In this document: positions 15,851 through 24,839 of the stretch, piece after piece
Position numbering within the stretch: the stretch's first letter is position 1
Layout of the letters: each line of letters begins with the position of its first letter
Made by a program: the position numbers and the translations under genes
Notes under the pieces: model-generated
Database searches by the model: none
The model's input: the letters and a program-made list of their open reading frames with translations, nothing else
Told to the model about the DNA's origin: nothing
NCBI GenBank assembly: GCA_963579025.1
Contig: CAUZFZ010000010.1
Span: 49,644-113,643 of the forward strand
Direction: 5' to 3'
Origin: CAUZFZ01 sp963579025
GTDB lineage: Bacteria > Planctomycetota > Planctomycetia > Planctomycetales > Planctomycetaceae
DNA length: 64,000 nt

Positions 15851-17434
15851 TCAGAACTGCGCGACGGGGAGTTCGAGGTGCTCAAGAATCTGCAGGAGCA
15901 TTGGTGATTCGAAGCCAGTCTTCGCCGCATCCCGAAACGCTGGCAGCGCACTGATTCCGGCTGAGCGAAACAGGGCCTGAGCGGCGACAGATCGCAGGGC
16001 GACCACTTCTTCGACCTTTGTGCTGCCGAGCGGAGTTCGCAGCCGCTTGACCAGCTCGCTGTTCCAGGAGTCGTCAGCCGACGCCGCGATAATGCCGCAC
16101 GCAATCCGCTGCTGATTGCGATTGCCGGCAAGAAGCTCTTTCACCAGGTTCGAGTCGTACTCACCGGTAAGAAACGCGACGGTGAATTCCAGCATCGATT
16201 TTTCCTGCCAGCCCGTCGTCGCCTGCTGTCGCCGCTTCAATGCCGGCACGAGTGGTTTGCCGAGACCAAGCAGGTTCTGCAGTTTCGGAGCTGCCGTCTG
16301 GTCATTCTGGTACGAATAATTCTGATCGGGCGCATTCGCGAAGTGGACCAGCATCTCTGACCAGTGAAGCACGACGGCATCGTAATACTGCTCTTCAGTT
16401 GCCTCAGCATGTTGCTGCTGCCACGCGAGGAATTCCTTAATCGCCGCGGCTTCACGAGCCGCCGCTTCGCGGGCAAACTTCGCCATCTCTGCAGCAGTCG
16501 AGTTTCCGCAGACACCGAACCGCTCGTAGGTTTTCGGGATCCCGTACAGAGTCTCGAGCGCGGTCAGTATGTCGTTGCCTAACCGTCCTTCCTTGTGCTG
16601 CACGAGCAATGGGACCAGGTCGTCGGCCGTCGCGCGGTCGCCAATAGCAAGCAGGCACTGCAACGCGGCAGAGCCCACGCCAAACGGATCTTCCATGTGC
16701 TTCTGTATCGGGCACTGCTTAACGAGCTTCACCAATTCGTCTCTAACGAGACGGTCAGGATCCGTAACCTCACGACGCGTCAGCATCTGCATATCGCCGG
16801 GCAGAAAATGATTCGCCGGGGATGGTTCGTTCGAGAGCTGCTCAGCAATTTCGCGGATGCCGGCCTGGGCAAACCAGCCATTCTTTGAGTTGGCGATCCG
16901 GATGAGCGTGTCGACGAACTCCTTGCGGAAGGCCTCACGCAATTGCATACCACGTTCGCGCAGTTTCGGGTCCGGACCCCGCAGCAGTTGATTGCAGCGG
17001 CGGATTCTCAGCCACTCCAGAAAGTCAGTCAGGCTGCCATCGAGCAGCCGTGACTGGCCGTTGCCGTGCCACGCAAATCTGTCTCCGTCGACCCGCCAGA
17101 CCGGAGAGGGAGAGTACGAATAACTCGACTTGTCCGTCGGATGAATGAAGACCTGAAATTTCCGCTGCGCCGGTGGACTGCCATCAAAGTCGGAGCCCCC
17201 GGCGAGCAGTGACTGCAGAACAACAATCGCCGTCTGGTCTCGGATTTGAATCGTCTTCAACCCCATGTCCTGGGTAATGAGGACGTCCGCGATTCGCGGC
17301 GTTTCCGCGACGGCCGCGGGTGAAGTCTCGCTCGATTCGAGAAACACCGCCCAGGCACCGGCAATTCCGGCCAACAGCACGGCGCCGGCGCAAAGCCAAC
17401 TCATCAGTGTTCTGTTTCCGCAACAAACGGGCAT
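15851..17434 (-). CDS. Membrane-anchored or secreted helical-repeat (HEAT-like) protein
   Basis: A 527-residue protein. A hydrophobic segment at about 11-31 (SWLCAGAVLLAGIAGAWAVF) is an uncleaved anchor or signal peptide. Residues about 45-150 are beta-rich (RIADVLITQDMGLKTIQIRDQ, KFQVFIHPTDKSSYSYS). From about 165 onward the protein is all helical with HEAT-like patterns (TLIRIANSKNGWFAQAGIRE, QCLLAIGDRATADDLVPLL, ALRSVAAQALFRSAGIS). No catalytic motif is visible. ATG 17434 has CAGGAA 7 nt upstream; a longer frame to 17476 exists. It is divergent from fur with 262 bp between, so the two may share a control region. Function unknown; HEAT arrays suggest a scaffold role. Confidence 0.8.
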   Translation of the reverse strand: MPVCCGNRTLMSWLCAGAVLLAGIAGAWAVFLESSETSPAAVAETPRIADVLITQDMGLKTIQIRDQTAIVVLQSLLAGGSDFDGSPPAQRKFQVFIHPTDKSSYSYSPSPVWRVDGDRFAWHGNGQSRLLDGSLTDFLEWLRIRRCNQLLRGPDPKLRERGMQLREAFRKEFVDTLIRIANSKNGWFAQAGIREIAEQLSNEPSPANHFLPGDMQMLTRREVTDPDRLVRDELVKLVKQCPIQKHMEDPFGVGSAALQCLLAIGDRATADDLVPLLVQHKEGRLGNDILTALETLYGIPKTYERFGVCGNSTAAEMAKFAREAAAREAAAIKEFLAWQQQHAEATEEQYYDAVVLHWSEMLVHFANAPDQNYSYQNDQTAAPKLQNLLGLGKPLVPALKRRQQATTGWQEKSMLEFTVAFLTGEYDSNLVKELLAGNRNQQRIACGIIAASADDSWNSELVKRLRTPLGSTKVEEVVALRSVAAQALFRSAGISALPAFRDAAKTGFESPMLLQILEHLELPVAQF

Positions 17435-17588
17435 GGTGGATTCCTGCTTAACGAAGGAGACGAATTGCGTCCTCAATCTTCACGATTTCGTCGCAGAATG
17501 GCACGGCCAACCTGGCGCTCGCAATGCCATTTGGACCATTAAAGCTGCGTCAATCTCGGGCGAACTGGGCGATACGGAGCGGAACGTG

Positions 17589-17603
17589 ACTGTCAGCGAC
17601 AGT
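17589..17603. promoter_or_regulatory. Perfect inverted repeat in the fur divergent region
   Basis: ACTGTC-AGC-GACAGT, a 6-3-6 perfect palindrome, lies 94 bp before the fur ATG and 155 bp before the divergent HEAT-type gene. The size suits a dimeric repressor site, but it does not match the Fur or PerR box consensus, so the binding protein is unknown. A TTGACA at 17663-17668 could be a -35 element for fur but no convincing -10 follows. Confidence 0.3.
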
Positions 17604-17696
17604 TGGCGAAACCGAACTCACTCAAAAACCGGCGAGAGTATACCTGTTGTGAGTCCAATACTTGACAGACTCCATTATCAGCATCACCATCCGCGA

Positions 17697-18134
17697 ATGG
17701 TCGAAGACCCAGCCAGCATCCTCCGCAAACATGGCGTCCAGATCACAGCACAACGACTGGCTGTGCTGCGAGCGGTCGCGAAACGACCTCACTCTACGGC
17801 AGACGCTGTCACCGAAGAGGCTCGTGCCGAGATCGGTGCCATTTCGCGACAGGCGGTATACGACGCCCTTGGGACCCTTTCTGAGAAAGGCCTCATCCGG
17901 CGGATTCAGCCTGCCGGGTCGCCGACCCTCTACGAGGATCGGGTCGATGACAACCACCACCATGTCATCTGTCGCGGTTGCGGAAGAACAGCCGATGTCG
18001 ACTGTGCCGTCGGTGACACGCCCTGTCTGACCGCCGCTGACAACTCGGGTTACGAGATCGATGAAGCAGAGGTGATCTACTGGGGCACGTGTCCCGAATG
18101 CCTTGCTGCGAATTCGATTTCGACCGGCCAGTGA
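17697..18134 (+). CDS. Fur-family transcriptional regulator, PerR/FurA-like
   Basis: A 145-residue Fur-family repressor. The N-terminal winged helix (about 10-80) contains the family pattern TAQRLAVLRAV and SRQAVYDALGTLSEKGLIRRI. The C-terminal dimerisation/metal domain has DDNHHHVICRGCG, with structural zinc Cys pairs C92/C95 and C132/C135. It sits 67 bp upstream of katG on the same strand, the arrangement of furA-katG in actinobacteria and of PerR-regulated peroxidase genes elsewhere. A peroxide-sensing role controlling katG is therefore likely, by context rather than by a diagnostic residue. The frame extends upstream to 17265, but that part overlaps the divergent gene and lacks similarity. 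No Shine-Dalgarno precedes the ATG at 17697. Confidence 0.9.
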   Translation: MVEDPASILRKHGVQITAQRLAVLRAVAKRPHSTADAVTEEARAEIGAISRQAVYDALGTLSEKGLIRRIQPAGSPTLYEDRVDDNHHHVICRGCGRTADVDCAVGDTPCLTAADNSGYEIDEAEVIYWGTCPECLAANSISTGQ

Positions 18135-18201
18135 ACACCAGCCAGGCAACTCTTCGAAATTAGTCCCACCAACTTTCAATCAATCGTTATGGAGAATCTA
18201 C

Positions 18202-20409
18202 GTGTCAGAGAACGCAGGCAAGTGCCCAGTACTGGGCGGAGCACACACACACACCGGCACCGGTACCACGGCAAACCAGCATTGGTGGCCGAACCAATTG
18301 AACCTGAAGATTCTCCACCAGAATTCTCCACTGTCCGATCCCATGGGCAGGGATTTCAATTACGCCGAGGAGTTCAAAACACTCGACCTGGATGCACTGA
18401 AGAAGGACGTCGAGCAGGTGATGACGACGTCACAGGACTGGTGGCCAGCCGACTTCGGTCACTATGGGCCGCTGTTCATTCGGATGGCATGGCACAGTGC
18501 GGGCACGTATCGCATCCACGACGGCCGCGGCGGCGCCGCGACTGGCACACTCCGATTTGCGCCCCTCAATAGTTGGCCCGACAATGTCAGCCTCGACAAA
18601 GCACGCCGGCTGCTCTGGCCAATCAAGCAGCAGTACGGACGAAAACTCTCGTGGGCCGACCTGCAGGTGTTCGCGGGTAACTGTGCCCTTGAGTCGATGG
18701 GATTCCAGACGTTCGGTTTCGCCGGCGGGCGTGAGGATGTCTGGGAGCCAGAAGAGGACATTTACTGGGGGCCAGAGACCGACTGGCTTGGAGACGAGCG
18801 TTACACCGGCGACAGAGACCTTGAGAGGCCTCTGGGTGCTGTCCAGATGGGCCTGATCTACGTGAATCCGCAGGGGCCGAATGCGAATCCGGATCCGTTG
18901 GCGGCTGCCCGGGACATTCGAGAAACGTTCGGTCGAATGGCGATGAATGACGAGGAGACTGTGGCGCTCATTGCTGGCGGGCACACGTTCGGCAAAGCCC
19001 ATGGTGCTGCCGATCCCGACCAGCACGTTGGTCCCGAACCGGAGGGTGCCAGCCTCGAGGAGCAGGGGTTTGGCTGGAACAACAGCTTTGGCAGCGGCAA
19101 GGCCGGCGACGCGATCACCAGCGGTCTGGAGGGCGCGTGGACCAGCAACCCGGTGCAGTGGAACAACGACTTTTTTGAAAACCTGTACGGCCACGAATGG
19201 GAGCTAACGAAAAGTCCGGCTGGAGCGCATCAGTGGACGCCGAAGGAAAACGGGTCTGCCGTGGCCACTGTGCCTGATGCTCACGATCCGTCGAAGAAAC
19301 ACCCGCCGATGATGTTCACGACGGACCTCGCACTGCGAATGGACCCGATCTACGCGCCGATTTCGAAACGCTTCCACGAAAGCCTGGACGAGTTCTCGAA
19401 CGCGTTTGCCAGGGCGTGGTACAAGCTGACGCATCGGGATATCGGGCCCAGGTCACGGTGCGTCGGACCGCTGGTTCCGGCGGAGCCGCAATTGTGGCAG
19501 GACCCCGTCCCCGATGTGGATCATGAATTGATTGGCGAGCAGGACATCGCCACCCTCAAGGCTAGGATTATTGCGTCCGGTATTTCCGTTTCGCATCTGG
19601 TTTTGACGGCCTGGACGTCGGCGGCAACGTTTCGTGGAACTGACAAGCGAGGCGGGGCGAACGGGGCACGCATTCGGCTCGCGCCGCAGAAGGACTGGGA
19701 AGTCAACAACCCGTCCAAACTGGCGGAGGTGCTGCAGACGCTGGAGCAAATCCAGACGGACTTCAACAGCTCGCTGTCAGGCGGGAAGAAGGTTTCGCTC
19801 GCGGACGTCATTGTCCTGGGTGGGTGCGCTGCCGTCGAGGAAGCTGCAAAGAAGGCCGGGCATGACGTGCAGGTTCCCTTTACGCCGGGCCGCACCGACG
19901 CGTCGCAGGAGCAAACCGACGTGGAGTCCTTTGCCGTGCTCGAGCCGACCGCAGACGGGTTTCGCAACTACGTGCGAACCGGACAGACGAGACCGGCAGC
20001 GGAACTGCTGGTGGATCGAGCACATATGCTGACTCTGACCGCTCCTGAGATGACAGTCCTCGTCGGCGGCATGCGCGTCCTGAAGGCGAATGTCGGGCTG
20101 GCTGAGCTCGGTGTGTTTACCGATCGACCTGAGACGTTGACCAATGACTTTTTCGTGAACCTGCTCGACATGAGCACCGAGTGGCAGAAGTCCGGCGAAT
20201 GCGAGCACGTATACGAAGGACGCGACCGGGGAACCGGCGAGGTCAAATACACCGGCACGGCCGTCGACCTCGTCTTCGGTTCAAACTCCCAGCTTCGCGC
20301 CATCGCGGAAGTCTATGCCTGTGACGACTCGCAGGATGCGTTCGTGCGTGACTTTGTCGCTGCGTGGGACAAGGTCATGAATCTCGATCGATTCGATCTT
20401 CCGAGCTGA
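18202..20409 (+). CDS. katG: Catalase-peroxidase
   Basis: A 735-residue bifunctional catalase-peroxidase (haem b), normal length for KatG. It removes hydrogen peroxide in the cytoplasm. The distal triad R94-W97-H98 is in IRMAWHSAGTYR. The proximal His lies in ALIAGGHTFGKAHGA. The Tyr and Met that form the Met-Tyr-Trp adduct needed for catalase activity are visible in MGLIYVNPQGPN and RMAMNDEETV. The second, haem-free peroxidase-like domain follows from about 430. GTG 18202 is chosen because GGAGA lies 6 nt upstream and the product begins VSENAGKCPV, the family start; the in-frame ATG at 18103 overlaps fur. Likely controlled by the adjacent Fur-family gene. Confidence 0.97.
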   Translation: MSENAGKCPVLGGAHTHTGTGTTANQHWWPNQLNLKILHQNSPLSDPMGRDFNYAEEFKTLDLDALKKDVEQVMTTSQDWWPADFGHYGPLFIRMAWHSAGTYRIHDGRGGAATGTLRFAPLNSWPDNVSLDKARRLLWPIKQQYGRKLSWADLQVFAGNCALESMGFQTFGFAGGREDVWEPEEDIYWGPETDWLGDERYTGDRDLERPLGAVQMGLIYVNPQGPNANPDPLAAARDIRETFGRMAMNDEETVALIAGGHTFGKAHGAADPDQHVGPEPEGASLEEQGFGWNNSFGSGKAGDAITSGLEGAWTSNPVQWNNDFFENLYGHEWELTKSPAGAHQWTPKENGSAVATVPDAHDPSKKHPPMMFTTDLALRMDPIYAPISKRFHESLDEFSNAFARAWYKLTHRDIGPRSRCVGPLVPAEPQLWQDPVPDVDHELIGEQDIATLKARIIASGISVSHLVLTAWTSAATFRGTDKRGGANGARIRLAPQKDWEVNNPSKLAEVLQTLEQIQTDFNSSLSGGKKVSLADVIVLGGCAAVEEAAKKAGHDVQVPFTPGRTDASQEQTDVESFAVLEPTADGFRNYVRTGQTRPAAELLVDRAHMLTLTAPEMTVLVGGMRVLKANVGLAELGVFTDRPETLTNDFFVNLLDMSTEWQKSGECEHVYEGRDRGTGEVKYTGTAVDLVFGSNSQLRAIAEVYACDDSQDAFVRDFVAAWDKVMNLDRFDLPS

Positions 20410-20616
20410 TCTCAGCCGACGGCGGGATCGTGCGGCGACCTCGATCAAAGTGCGCAAGTCACCGTGACAGCCACCTGTCGAGGTCGTCGACGAATTCGGG
20501 AATAAGCGATCGCCCAACCGTATCAGTAAGGTAGCTCCCTGTGTGGGGGTTTCCTGCGGCTGCGGCTCGGCAGGCCGTGGGGTTTCACAGCCCGCGAGTT
20601 GAAAAGGAGACTTGAG

Positions 20617-21066
20617 ATGAGAGTGTTCCTTGCCGCACTGGCCAGCCTGACGATCACAGTTGTCATCGGATGTGCAGAGGGGGTCGTTACTCCGCCCGCA
20701 CCACCAACGACAACCACTACTACGGCAACTGTCGCACCGGATCCGACTGAACCTAGAGTGCCGGAAGAGCCTGACCCGGTACTTGTACTTCCCGACGAGC
20801 CCATTGCTCCACAGTTTCCCGAAGTGCCCGGCGACCCCGCTGAACCGGTAGTCCCTGACAAGCCCGAACCCGTCGGTCTCCCGGATGTCACTCTCCCGCC
20901 ACCTGAAGGTGACGTCCCTGAAGCCCCAGTCAAACCGGTAGTCGACTCTCCAGAAAAACCAGCCACTTTGCCCGACCCACCGGAAGCTCCCGCAAAGCCG
21001 GGTGAGCCGGAAGCCAAAAAGCCTGACGCTCCGGCCGCTCCCAAAGTCAACGCGCCTCCTAAGTGA
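20617..21066 (+). CDS. Proline/glutamate-rich lipoprotein
   Basis: A 149-residue lipoprotein. The signal peptide ends in a lipobox (LTITVVIGC), with the modified Cys at about 19. The mature chain is low complexity: a Thr run (PPTTTTTTATV), then repeated acidic Pro motifs of the type P-E-x-P, D-x-P and PEAP, ending in Lys-rich PxKP units. Such extended Pro-rich chains act as spacers or tethers across the periplasm. No catalytic domain is visible. ATG 20617 has AAAGGAGA 6 nt upstream and begins the lipoprotein signal; a TTG at 20599 is also in frame. The composition explains the large spurious reading frames on the opposite strand. Confidence 0.8.
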   Translation: MRVFLAALASLTITVVIGCAEGVVTPPAPPTTTTTTATVAPDPTEPRVPEEPDPVLVLPDEPIAPQFPEVPGDPAEPVVPDKPEPVGLPDVTLPPPEGDVPEAPVKPVVDSPEKPATLPDPPEAPAKPGEPEAKKPDAPAAPKVNAPPK

Positions 21067-21091
21067 GCAGCTTGCCAATCGTCAACGGAAG

Positions 21092-21122
21092 CGGGCTGTG
21101 GCAATCAGCTTGCCACAGCCCG
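21092..21122. terminator. Strong 13-bp hairpin between convergent genes
   Basis: CGGGCTGTGGCAA and TTGCCACAGCCCG form a perfect 13-bp stem with a 5-nt loop, between the lipoprotein gene (ends 21066) and the HEAT gene (ends 21186 on the other strand). It could end transcription from both sides. No U-tract follows. Confidence 0.6.
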
Positions 21123-21185
21123 ATCTCCTTCAGACGGACGGTCAGTCTGGAACCGCTTCCGACAACCGACTGCTGACACGCTGGC

Positions 21186-23045
21186 TCAGTTCTTCCTGAC
21201 TTTCTGAGCGATAACCGCCACAGCCGCTGTCGCGTCTGCTTTCAGAGCGGGGATCTTCATTGCGTTGGTTGCCAGCTCTAATCCAGCGGCGCTGGGGTGG
21301 AGTTTCAGTACATCCAGCACCAGCTTGCGCTCGGCAATCCGACCAGTTGCGTTGATTGCATTCTGGCACATCTGAACTCGCTGCCGTTCCGGCATCGCGA
21401 ATTTTCGTGCCAGCCCGATGTAACCTCGTAAGGCACGGATTCGATATTTTTCCGCCGGGCCAGTCTTCGCCAGGTCCAGCAGAACCGGCGCCGCAGTAAG
21501 GGTGTTCCATGTGCCCAGCAAGCGACTGCTCGTGTCCTGAAGCTGTTCGTCTTTGTCCTTCGCCGCTGTCGCAAGTGTCTGCAGAGCTGTGGTACCACCA
21601 ACGTCGCTGATGATTTCCAGCAAGGTACTTTTTGTTGCGGCAGGCGAACGATTAAGAGCCACCGTGAGACTAGCCGCACACGCTTCGCGATCAGGCATTC
21701 GGACGCTCGCGGCTTTCAGAGCCTGCTGAGCCACTGGCGCATCTTCCGCATGCTGCGGGCGAACAACCTGCGAAACAAGAACGGACAGCTTGTTGAGGGG
21801 GACCGTTTCTCCCAGAGCGATCAATGCCGCACTTCGCACTGAACTGTCACGATGATCCAGCGCCTTTTCAATCTCTTCGACCAGATTCTCGATGCGCCTC
21901 TGGCCGACCAGCTGAAGCAGGATTCTGTATGCATCCCCGGTGGCCGACGGCAGGAGCACTCCGATTTCACCATCGACGTGCCTGCCGGGAAGCACTGCGA
22001 GTGTTTCCTGAGCGGCCGTTGCGAGGTCCTCGTCTGAACCGATCGCGATCTTCAGTAGTGCCGACAGACATGAGTCATCCCCGACGCGTTGCAGTGCATC
22101 GATCGCCGACATTCGCACCTGTCTGGGACCTTGTTCCGCGGCTTTCAGCACTGCGGCCAGATTGACGAACTTTGGCCGGTCGGCCATCGCCTGGATGATC
22201 AGTGCTGCCCGATCGGGTTTCGCGTTGGCGACTGCGTCTGGCAGGAACGCGTCAACGCTGTTACCCGAATACTCGCGAACTGTTCCCAATGCGAGTTGGA
22301 ACATCGCTTTGTCTGGAGACTGGAACAGCTCGAGCAACAGCGGGATGCCCTTCTGGCTCCGAGCGAGAATCGCTCCGCGAGTCGCCTCGATAATTCTCTG
22401 TTTGGGAACATCGGCGTTGCGGACTTCGTCGTAGATTTCCGCCGCCGCCACTGTTTCACCTTCCTTGTGCAACCGCTCAGCACACAGCACGCAGCCTTCG
22501 GCAACGGCGGACCGCACTTTGGCAGGTGTCCCGGCCAGAGCAGCTCGCAGCGATTTCGTGGCGGCGTCATCCCCAATGCGCCCCAGCGCGACCGCCGCGG
22601 CAGACGCGACTTCGACGTCGGCGTCCTGCAGTTTCGTCGTCAGCAGATCGACGGCCTTCGCGTCCTGGCGGACGCCGATCGAATTGATCATGCCAATCAG
22701 CAGCCTGCCTTCGAGCGAGCCGGCTGCTTCCCGCAACGCATCGTCGGATGCTTCGCCCGGGATCGCTTCCAGCGCGATCCTGGCCCATGACGACAACTGC
22801 GGGTTCGGCAGCAGCTTGGCCAGATCAGGAACTGAACCGGCCGATCCGTAAATCGCCAGTTTCTTGCAGGCGATCGCTTTCTCTGCGGGCGGGGCTTCCG
22901 ACCGAAGCAGGGTCAGCAGCTCTTTTTCCTGTTCGGGAGATGCATCCGGTCCGTCAAAGGCTCGCGCTGATGTGGTCGCAACGACGACCAGGGCCGTCAG
23001 TAGAACGGCTAAGCGACAGAAGTTTCGAGTGAGATTTATTTGCAT
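21186..23045 (-). CDS. Secreted HEAT-repeat protein
   Basis: A 619-residue exported protein. The signal peptide is at about 1-30 (RLAVLLTALVVVATTSARA-F). The rest is a long alpha-solenoid of roughly 14-16 HEAT repeats (for example DVEVASAAAVALGRIGDDAA, QVRMSAIDALQRVGDDSCL, SSVRSAALIALGETVPL). HEAT arrays are scaffolds for protein binding; no enzyme motif is present. It is followed by a Tat-exported Gfo/Idh protein reading the same way: that gene's stop is 71 bp before this start, so the oxidoreductase is first and this gene second. In planctomycetes HEAT proteins and Gfo/Idh proteins often neighbour each other in sugar-degradation loci. ATG 23045 begins the signal; AGGA lies 9 nt upstream. 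Confidence 0.87.
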   Translation of the reverse strand: MQINLTRNFCRLAVLLTALVVVATTSARAFDGPDASPEQEKELLTLLRSEAPPAEKAIACKKLAIYGSAGSVPDLAKLLPNPQLSSWARIALEAIPGEASDDALREAAGSLEGRLLIGMINSIGVRQDAKAVDLLTTKLQDADVEVASAAAVALGRIGDDAATKSLRAALAGTPAKVRSAVAEGCVLCAERLHKEGETVAAAEIYDEVRNADVPKQRIIEATRGAILARSQKGIPLLLELFQSPDKAMFQLALGTVREYSGNSVDAFLPDAVANAKPDRAALIIQAMADRPKFVNLAAVLKAAEQGPRQVRMSAIDALQRVGDDSCLSALLKIAIGSDEDLATAAQETLAVLPGRHVDGEIGVLLPSATGDAYRILLQLVGQRRIENLVEEIEKALDHRDSSVRSAALIALGETVPLNKLSVLVSQVVRPQHAEDAPVAQQALKAASVRMPDREACAASLTVALNRSPAATKSTLLEIISDVGGTTALQTLATAAKDKDEQLQDTSSRLLGTWNTLTAAPVLLDLAKTGPAEKYRIRALRGYIGLARKFAMPERQRVQMCQNAINATGRIAERKLVLDVLKLHPSAAGLELATNAMKIPALKADATAAVAVIAQKVRKN

Positions 23046-23116
23046 GAGATCAGTCCTGAATCGAGAGGAAAGTGAAGGCAAGGTCTTTCGCTGCAGGTCG
23101 GGCACGGCTTGCAGCC

Positions 23117-24415
23117 CTACAGCCTCCACGGTTCTCGAAGTGCCTCCGATCGCAGGCGATTGGCCTGCTCGTCGTTGATGAACGTATTCGTGGCGTTGTC
23201 GAATTTGACCTGACGATCCAGTGTCAGTGCGATGTTTGCCGCATGACAGGCGATGTGTGCGTTGCAGGCCGCCTGGGCGTTGCCCTTCGGCTGGCGTCGC
23301 GTCTTCACACAGTCCAGAAAATCCCGGACGTGGAAGGTTGCCGGGTAGCCACCGATCTCTTCGACCGATCTACCGGCGAGCAGTGCCGGAGAACTCAGGA
23401 CCATTTTGCCGCTGTCGCCGGCTTCAACCCAGCCGGTCTCACCCTCGAATCGAACCGGGCACGAGCCCAACGGGATCCAACCCTTCTCGCGGAAGATCAA
23501 CTGCGTCCCATTCTCATACCGCGCCATGAGTTCGCCGTCTTTCGGGGCGTTGTATTCGACGGGAGGCAGGCAATCGTCGACCGCCCACTGGCAGAGGTCC
23601 ACGCAATGTGATCCCCATTCGAGGACGCCGCCGCCACGGAACGCACCAACGAAGCCGCCGCCCTTCTCGAAATTGAAGCCGTCCAGCAGCTTCTTGTTGT
23701 AGGGACGCCACGCAGCCGGCCCGAGATACATGTCCCAATCGACCACGTCTTTGTCTGGTTCAGTTTCCGGAACCAGCCAGCCACTCATCAGGGCCTGCAT
23801 TCCCGCCGGGTGTGCGTAGACTTTCTTCAGCGTGCCAAGCTTTCCCGTGCGAGCCAGTTCGCAGGCAAATGCGAAGTGCGGCAGGTTTCGTCGCTGAGTT
23901 CCCGCCTGAAACACTCGTCCGGTACGCCGCATGGTGTCGGCCAGAATCAGACTCTGACTGATGTTCTTTGTGACGGGTTTTTCACAATACATGTCCTTGC
24001 CAGCTTTGGCCGCCGTCATCGCTGCTGTCGCGTGCCAGTTCGGCCCGGTGGCGATCAGGACGGCATCGATGTCCTGGCGGTCGAGCAGTTCGCGGAAGTC
24101 ACGGTAGGTATCACATTTCTCGTTACCGTTGTGCGTGTCGACGATCTTCTTAATTTCGCCGCGACGCTTCTGTTTGATGTCTGCGACCGCGACGAACTGC
24201 ACATCCTTTTGCGGGAGAAAGCAGCTCAGGTCGTAGCCTCCTCGACGACCGATCCCAATGCCTCCCACGACGATGCGTTCGCTGGGGGCGACGGCGCCGT
24301 CCAGGCCCAGAGCCGAACCGGGAATCACGGTCGGCGCCAGCACTGCCGTTCCAGCGGCCGAAACTGTGGACTTCAAAAACCGGCGCCGTGAAAGTTGTTT
24401 TGTCTTCTGCGTCAT
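23117..24415 (-). CDS. Tat-exported Gfo/Idh/MocA-family oxidoreductase
   Basis: A 432-residue NAD(P)-dependent oxidoreductase. The N-terminus has a twin-arginine signal (LSRRRFLKSTVSAAGTAVLA, 8-27). The Rossmann motif is in RIVVGGIGIGRRGG and the family EKP is in DMYCEKPVTK. The second domain includes the planctomycete-type segment GGFVGAFRGGGVLEWGSHC. Exported Gfo/Idh proteins are greatly expanded in planctomycetes and probably act on sugars or sugar derivatives in the periplasm; the NADP-binding fold with Tat export implies cofactor loading before transport. Substrate unknown. ATG 24415 has AAGGAGA 6 nt upstream; the longer frame to 24511 puts 32 residues before the Tat motif. The HEAT-protein gene follows 71 bp downstream. 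Confidence 0.92.
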   Translation of the reverse strand: MTQKTKQLSRRRFLKSTVSAAGTAVLAPTVIPGSALGLDGAVAPSERIVVGGIGIGRRGGYDLSCFLPQKDVQFVAVADIKQKRRGEIKKIVDTHNGNEKCDTYRDFRELLDRQDIDAVLIATGPNWHATAAMTAAKAGKDMYCEKPVTKNISQSLILADTMRRTGRVFQAGTQRRNLPHFAFACELARTGKLGTLKKVYAHPAGMQALMSGWLVPETEPDKDVVDWDMYLGPAAWRPYNKKLLDGFNFEKGGGFVGAFRGGGVLEWGSHCVDLCQWAVDDCLPPVEYNAPKDGELMARYENGTQLIFREKGWIPLGSCPVRFEGETGWVEAGDSGKMVLSSPALLAGRSVEEIGGYPATFHVRDFLDCVKTRRQPKGNAQAACNAHIACHAANIALTLDRQVKFDNATNTFINDEQANRLRSEALREPWRL

Positions 24416-24709
24416 GACCGCTCTCCTTGTCGTGAAACTCGGATGATTGCCAGATCGTGGCTCGCGCAATCGAAACATGTTTTGTCTGCCGGGAGCATAC
24501 CTTCGGCGCACTCCCCTTTACACGCACAGGAGGCCATGCGCCCGCAAGCAGGCAAGTGCGCACGACAGAACGCGGACTTGCATCGAATTCTCGACAAGGC
24601 TCATAAACGCGGGCGATGCGTGTGCAGCATCTTGCGACCGTCGTTGAAGACCTGCCGGGTTGCGGCGTCGGGCTGATCGAATTACTGGATTGAATTCCGG
24701 TCAACGAAT

Positions 24710-24773
24710 GTAGCCGAACTCGCAAGAGTTTGGCTTTCCCCGCGTGCGGCCAAAGTCTTGTGACTTCGGCTAC
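24710..24773. repeat. Inverted pair of short palindromic repeats in a 424-bp gene-free stretch
   Basis: The left arm (24710-24733, beginning GTAGCCGAACTCGCAAG) and right arm (24750-24773, ending GTGACTTCGGCTAC) are inverted copies matching at 21 of 24 positions. Each arm also folds on itself (AACTC-GCAA-GAGTT and AAGTC-ACAA-GACTT), with two of the three differences compensating within the stem. It lies 67 bp beyond the redoxin stop. The rest of 24416-24839 shows no convincing gene; the upstream region of the Gfo/Idh gene is within it. Confidence 0.7.
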
Positions 24774-24839
24774 TGCTCAAATCACGACTGGCGCGTTCCG
24801 GTTGATGGACTGCATCAACCGACGCCGTGGCCATCGCGA

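Noticed and set aside
20523..21104. 193-codon Gly/Ser-rich frame antisense to the Pro-rich lipoprotein
   Set aside because: Low-complexity mirror of the lipoprotein's Pro/Glu codons; the plus-strand frame has the ribosome site and lipobox.
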